64,000 bases of DNA from CAYYYJ01 sp964476045. GTDB taxonomy: Archaea > Aenigmatarchaeota > Aenigmatarchaeia > QMZP01 > JACQNV01. The stretch is from the NCBI GenBank assembly GCA_964476045.1, contig CAYYYJ010000001.1:73513-137512 (forward strand). The letters run 5' to 3'. Positions within the stretch are counted from its first letter, which is position 1, and each line of letters begins with the position of its first letter. Shown here piece by piece: positions 61,796 through 64,000 of this stretch. The notes beneath the pieces are model-generated. The model was not told the DNA's origin, did not search any database, and saw only the letters and a list, made by a program, of their open reading frames with translations. The translations under genes and the position numbers were made by a program.

Positions 61796-61985
61796 TTGCT
61801 GCCGTAATATCTTCTTTTTTAATATAAGGGAAATCCACTATTATCTCATTGAAAGTCATTCCTTCCGCAATTCTGCTAATAATAGCTTCTACTGTAATCC
61901 TTGTCCCTCTAATCACAGGCTTTCCTGCCATAATCCCGGGGTTAACAACTATTCTCTCTGTCCAATTTTTTTCTTCCATAAACAT
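61785..61985 (-). CDS. DUF433 antitoxin, truncated C-terminus
   Basis: 66 residues with RIVVNPGIMAGKPVIRGTRITVEAIISR and MTFNEIIVDFPYIKKEDITAAIRY. The last helix of the family is cut short. The partner toxin is reduced to a remnant, so this gene may be an orphan antitoxin kept for repression or for cross-protection against the intact module at 59740-60340. Confidence 0.75.
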   Translation of the reverse strand: MFMEEKNWTERIVVNPGIMAGKPVIRGTRITVEAIISRIAEGMTFNEIIVDFPYIKKEDITAAIRY

Positions 61986-62040
61986 CTAATAACTACTTGA
62001 TAAAAAGCATATATAAGTATTGCTTCAAGGCAATTCCTTT

Positions 62041-62088
62041 GTATCTCCTGGGTTGAGGGATATGACGACGCTGCTTCTTGTTGGTTAA
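62041..62088 (+). pseudogene. C-terminal remnant of a second DUF63 gene
   Basis: VSPGLRDMTTLLLVG and a stop match the end of the DUF63 protein at 61673 (APGLRSITTLLLVG). The frame is closed a few codons upstream. It marks a lost tandem duplicate or a deletion scar. Confidence 0.7.
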
Positions 62089-62369
62089 TTTTATTTTGAG
62101 TTTAAGCCCGAGAGAAATTTTCTTTTAAATGCATTTTGTGATAACGAAATTTTTCGCATCTTTGAAATCAAAAAGCTCGCCGAGTATAGACATTTGTATA
62201 AGGAAAGTGGACAAAAATATCCACTTTTAACTAAGAAATGTTTACTTAAGGCACAGCAATCCACTCTTTATAAAGTTTCTATTAGCAATAGAAACTGTGC
62301 TATCCCTATTAGTTGCACCAGCTAATAGAATTAAGAGGTGTGTGAAAATATCAGATAAGATAGCCTCCA
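62089..62369. other. Gene-free region with three stem-loops
   Basis: Three hairpins: AAAGTGGA/TCCACTTT (62204-62211, 62220-62227), AGTTTCTATT/AATAGAAACT (62274-62283, 62287-62296) and CTATTAG/CTAATAG (62306-62312, 62322-62328). No ORF. They could be terminators between genes or parts of a small RNA. Confidence 0.45.
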
Positions 62370-63062
62370 TCAGAGTCTTTGCGATAGTTTGGGGATAAGA
62401 TTTTTTGTTTGCTCGATTTCTTTATCCACTCTTTTTTGTAAACTGAATACTCCTTTGATGGAGTCTGGAAGCTTACTATCGGATAAGGCATTTTCTATGA
62501 CCCCAATATTTTTCTTGAGAGACTCTATGTTTCCTCTGCGTATATGCTCGAACACTTTAAGCAGATCAGAGTTTTCGAGAAGCATTATTATATCCCGTAT
62601 ATCTGTTCTCCTTGCCGAATGGATTTTCATTGCCAATAACAATTCTTTCTCAGGCGTTTTGCATGAAACTGATCTTTGAGAACCGACTATCTTTGCGGTT
62701 ATTGAATTTTTTAATATATAATCGAAGCCCCAAGCGGCTTCGGTGGACCTGGAAGTCAGTCCGTTTATTAAAAGATCTATTGTCACAGGCAGTTTATTTA
62801 TTTTTTTTATAAAATTGGCAAACTCCCCTCCGTAAGTTTTATCAAACCCTGTTTTCCTTGTGTTTTCTTTAAACCCTTCACCAACCAAGACATTTTTAAT
62901 TTTATCAAAGTTTTCTTTGTGAATAACAATGTCGCAATCGACAGAAAACCGGTGCCTCGACAGAGCGCTTACTGCATAGCCACCAACAACTATGAAATCT
63001 ATTCCAGAGCCCGCAAGCCTGTCCAAAAAATTGAATATTTCGTTTTCCCTGTCAACCAACAT
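62370..63062 (-). CDS. AbiEii-like nucleotidyltransferase
   Basis: 230 residues with DFIVVGGYAVSALSRHRFSVDCDIVIHKENF: the GG start and D-x-D of the AbiEii/nucleotidyltransferase fold, plus KIHSARRTDIRDI. In known AbiE systems this is the toxin. It overlaps the preceding AbiEi-like gene by 11 bases. Confidence 0.8.
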   Translation of the reverse strand: MLVDRENEIFNFLDRLAGSGIDFIVVGGYAVSALSRHRFSVDCDIVIHKENFDKIKNVLVGEGFKENTRKTGFDKTYGGEFANFIKKINKLPVTIDLLINGLTSRSTEAAWGFDYILKNSITAKIVGSQRSVSCKTPEKELLLAMKIHSARRTDIRDIIMLLENSDLLKVFEHIRRGNIESLKKNIGVIENALSDSKLPDSIKGVFSLQKRVDKEIEQTKNLIPKLSQRL

Positions 63063-63675
63063 TTGTCTTCACCTCTTTGTACTTTATCTTTAACCCGAGA
63101 TTATACATTTCGTCCAACATTTCTAAAGCTGGCTCATAAGAGTAAATGCGGTTCTCGCAAAACTTTACTGTTTCTGCCAGGCTGTCTACTTTTAAGTTAT
63201 CGACTTTTTCCTTGCTTATTTTATCAGAAATTTCTAAAAAATAGAATATGCCGAAATATGTCCTGTGCAATTCTTTCCCTTTAACAATCACTTTTTTCCT
63301 CCCAAAAAATTTCACCCACTTTTTAATGTCCAGATTTTTTATCTTCAGATGAATAGGGTATGACAAGAGGCTCCTGTCAACCTGGTATCCCCCATGCGTC
63401 CAAATAAAAACTGCATCGGGTCCTGTAAAACTGTATTCTAAACCAGCCTTCCCCACAATTTCGTATGATTTGGCTATATTGTACCTCTTTCTTCCAACTT
63501 CTTTAGCTGTATTAATCCTGTATTTGCCCCAGCCAATTTTTTCTACAAGCTCTTTTTTTGCAAGGTCGTGCAAGATTTTGTTTGGGTTGGGGGAAGGGAA
63601 TATAGATATGAATTCAGCTGCACTGAACTCTTCCTTCCAGTTCTGCAAGAGGATCCACAATTCATATAATTCCAT
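63052..63675 (-). CDS. AbiEi-like antitoxin
   Basis: 207 residues beginning MELYELWILLQNWKEEFSAAEF with a winged-helix region of about 60 residues (NPNKILHDLAKKELVEKIGWGKYRI) followed by a beta-rich body that resembles AbiEi_4-type antitoxins. It is expected to repress its own promoter through inverted or direct repeats, and such repeats lie directly upstream. Confidence 0.72.
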   Translation of the reverse strand: MELYELWILLQNWKEEFSAAEFISIFPSPNPNKILHDLAKKELVEKIGWGKYRINTAKEVGRKRYNIAKSYEIVGKAGLEYSFTGPDAVFIWTHGGYQVDRSLLSYPIHLKIKNLDIKKWVKFFGRKKVIVKGKELHRTYFGIFYFLEISDKISKEKVDNLKVDSLAETVKFCENRIYSYEPALEMLDEMYNLGLKIKYKEVKTNVG

Positions 63676-63683
63676 TATATTAC

Positions 63684-63796
63684 TATATTGGTTATATTTA
63701 TAAAGATTACCATAGCGGTTATATTAATAACAATGTTATATCATACGCGCTGACAGATTCTTATAACCATAGACCGAACGGTGCTATTGGTTATAA
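63684..63796 (-). promoter_or_regulatory. Repeated GGTTATA motifs and a long palindrome upstream of the AbiE pair
   Basis: GGTTATATT occurs at 63690-63698 and 63717-63725 next to a TATA-like run for the minus-strand gene. A near-perfect palindrome (TTATAACCATAG at 63761-63772 with CTATTGGTTATAA at 63784-63796, ACCG/CGGT inside) contains two more copies of the motif. This looks like a set of AbiEi binding sites. Confidence 0.6.
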
Positions 63797-63982
63797 ATAT
63801 CCTGTTGAGGTATTCTATACGGATAGGAAGACTGCAATCAATTCAGGATAGCACACCTCACAACCAGCGACCAAATAGTTATCATTTCTGAGTTACAACA
63901 TGGCGAAAGCTTTATTTATAGAATAGACTTTGATATGTGGATTGGTTTTGCTGTACCTGCTGATAAAATAAAAATCAGTTGA
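63732..63982 (+). pseudogene. Possible decayed gene
   Basis: Two overlapping frames read like one protein with a frameshift: SYNHRPNGAIGYKYPVEVF and YTDRKTAINSG (stop 63849-63851), then HLTTSDQIVIISELQHGESF and YRIDFDMWIGFAVPADK (stop 63980-63982). No start codon is visible, and the long palindrome falls inside the first frame, so this may be chance. The stretch to the window end holds no other gene. Confidence 0.25.
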
Positions 63983-64000
63983 TTAATATTTAAACAAGTG

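Noticed and set aside
1..64000. CRISPR array or rRNA genes
   Set aside because: No regularly spaced repeats and no conserved rRNA stretches were seen.

Overview
This window is archaeal. It has split phenylalanyl-tRNA synthetase genes of archaeal type, a group II chaperonin (thermosome) with a GGM-type tail, the ribosome chaperone NAC, an STT3/AglB oligosaccharyltransferase with a GlcNAc-1-phosphate transferase, archaeal HMG-CoA synthase with thiolase and a DUF35 protein, endonuclease Q, TATA boxes about 25-27 bases upstream of leaderless genes, and tRNAs interrupted by bulge-helix-bulge (BHB) introns. Two runs of 100 N and an uneven gap suggest a draft, possibly metagenomic, assembly. The many small toxin-antitoxin modules and surface-glycan genes would fit a DPANN-like lineage, but I cannot place the organism from sequence alone.

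Layout. 1-3147: end of a family 2 glycosyltransferase, a nucleotidyltransferase/HEPN-like pair and a GT4 enzyme. 3213-8074: pheS and pheT, separated by two nucleotidyltransferase/HEPN toxin-antitoxin pairs. 8076-10164: a bacterial-type S-adenosylmethionine synthetase and a MinD-like ATPase. 10357-10624: a tRNA-Arg(CCU) gene cut by three introns. 10697-12169: a secreted protein, NAC and a zinc ribbon. 12221-45879: a large N-glycosylation and surface-polysaccharide region with GPT, AglB, four ArnT/PMT-like transferases, GT2 and GT4 enzymes, several methyltransferases, RmlA and RmlB, an epimerase, asparagine synthetase, a radical SAM protein, a flippase and modifying enzymes. 46226-48978: the mevalonate entry genes (HMG-CoA synthase, thiolase, DUF35) with an unknown 89-residue gene among them. 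49300-53122: an orphan HTH-nucleotidyltransferase and three tandem lipoproteins. 53124-56931: endonuclease Q carrying an intein, overlapping a free-standing LAGLIDADG endonuclease gene. 57026-57351: a tRNA-Ile(UAU) gene cut by three introns. 58029-64000: thermosome, DUF433/PIN-like modules (one intact, one decayed), a DUF63 membrane protein with a nearby remnant, and an AbiE-like pair with a motif-rich upstream region.

The most striking signal is the tRNA introns. Both tRNAs contain introns in the D-loop, the anticodon arm and the T-arm, and removing six BHB-supported introns gives complete cloverleaves of 75 and 72 bases. The D-loop introns of the two tRNAs resemble each other, the T-arm introns share a 13-base block, and intron-like copies lie outside any tRNA at 10190-10290 and 45880-45925. 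This suggests that the introns spread. A second theme is the density of small toxin-antitoxin genes, two pairs of which sit inside the pheS-pheT locus.
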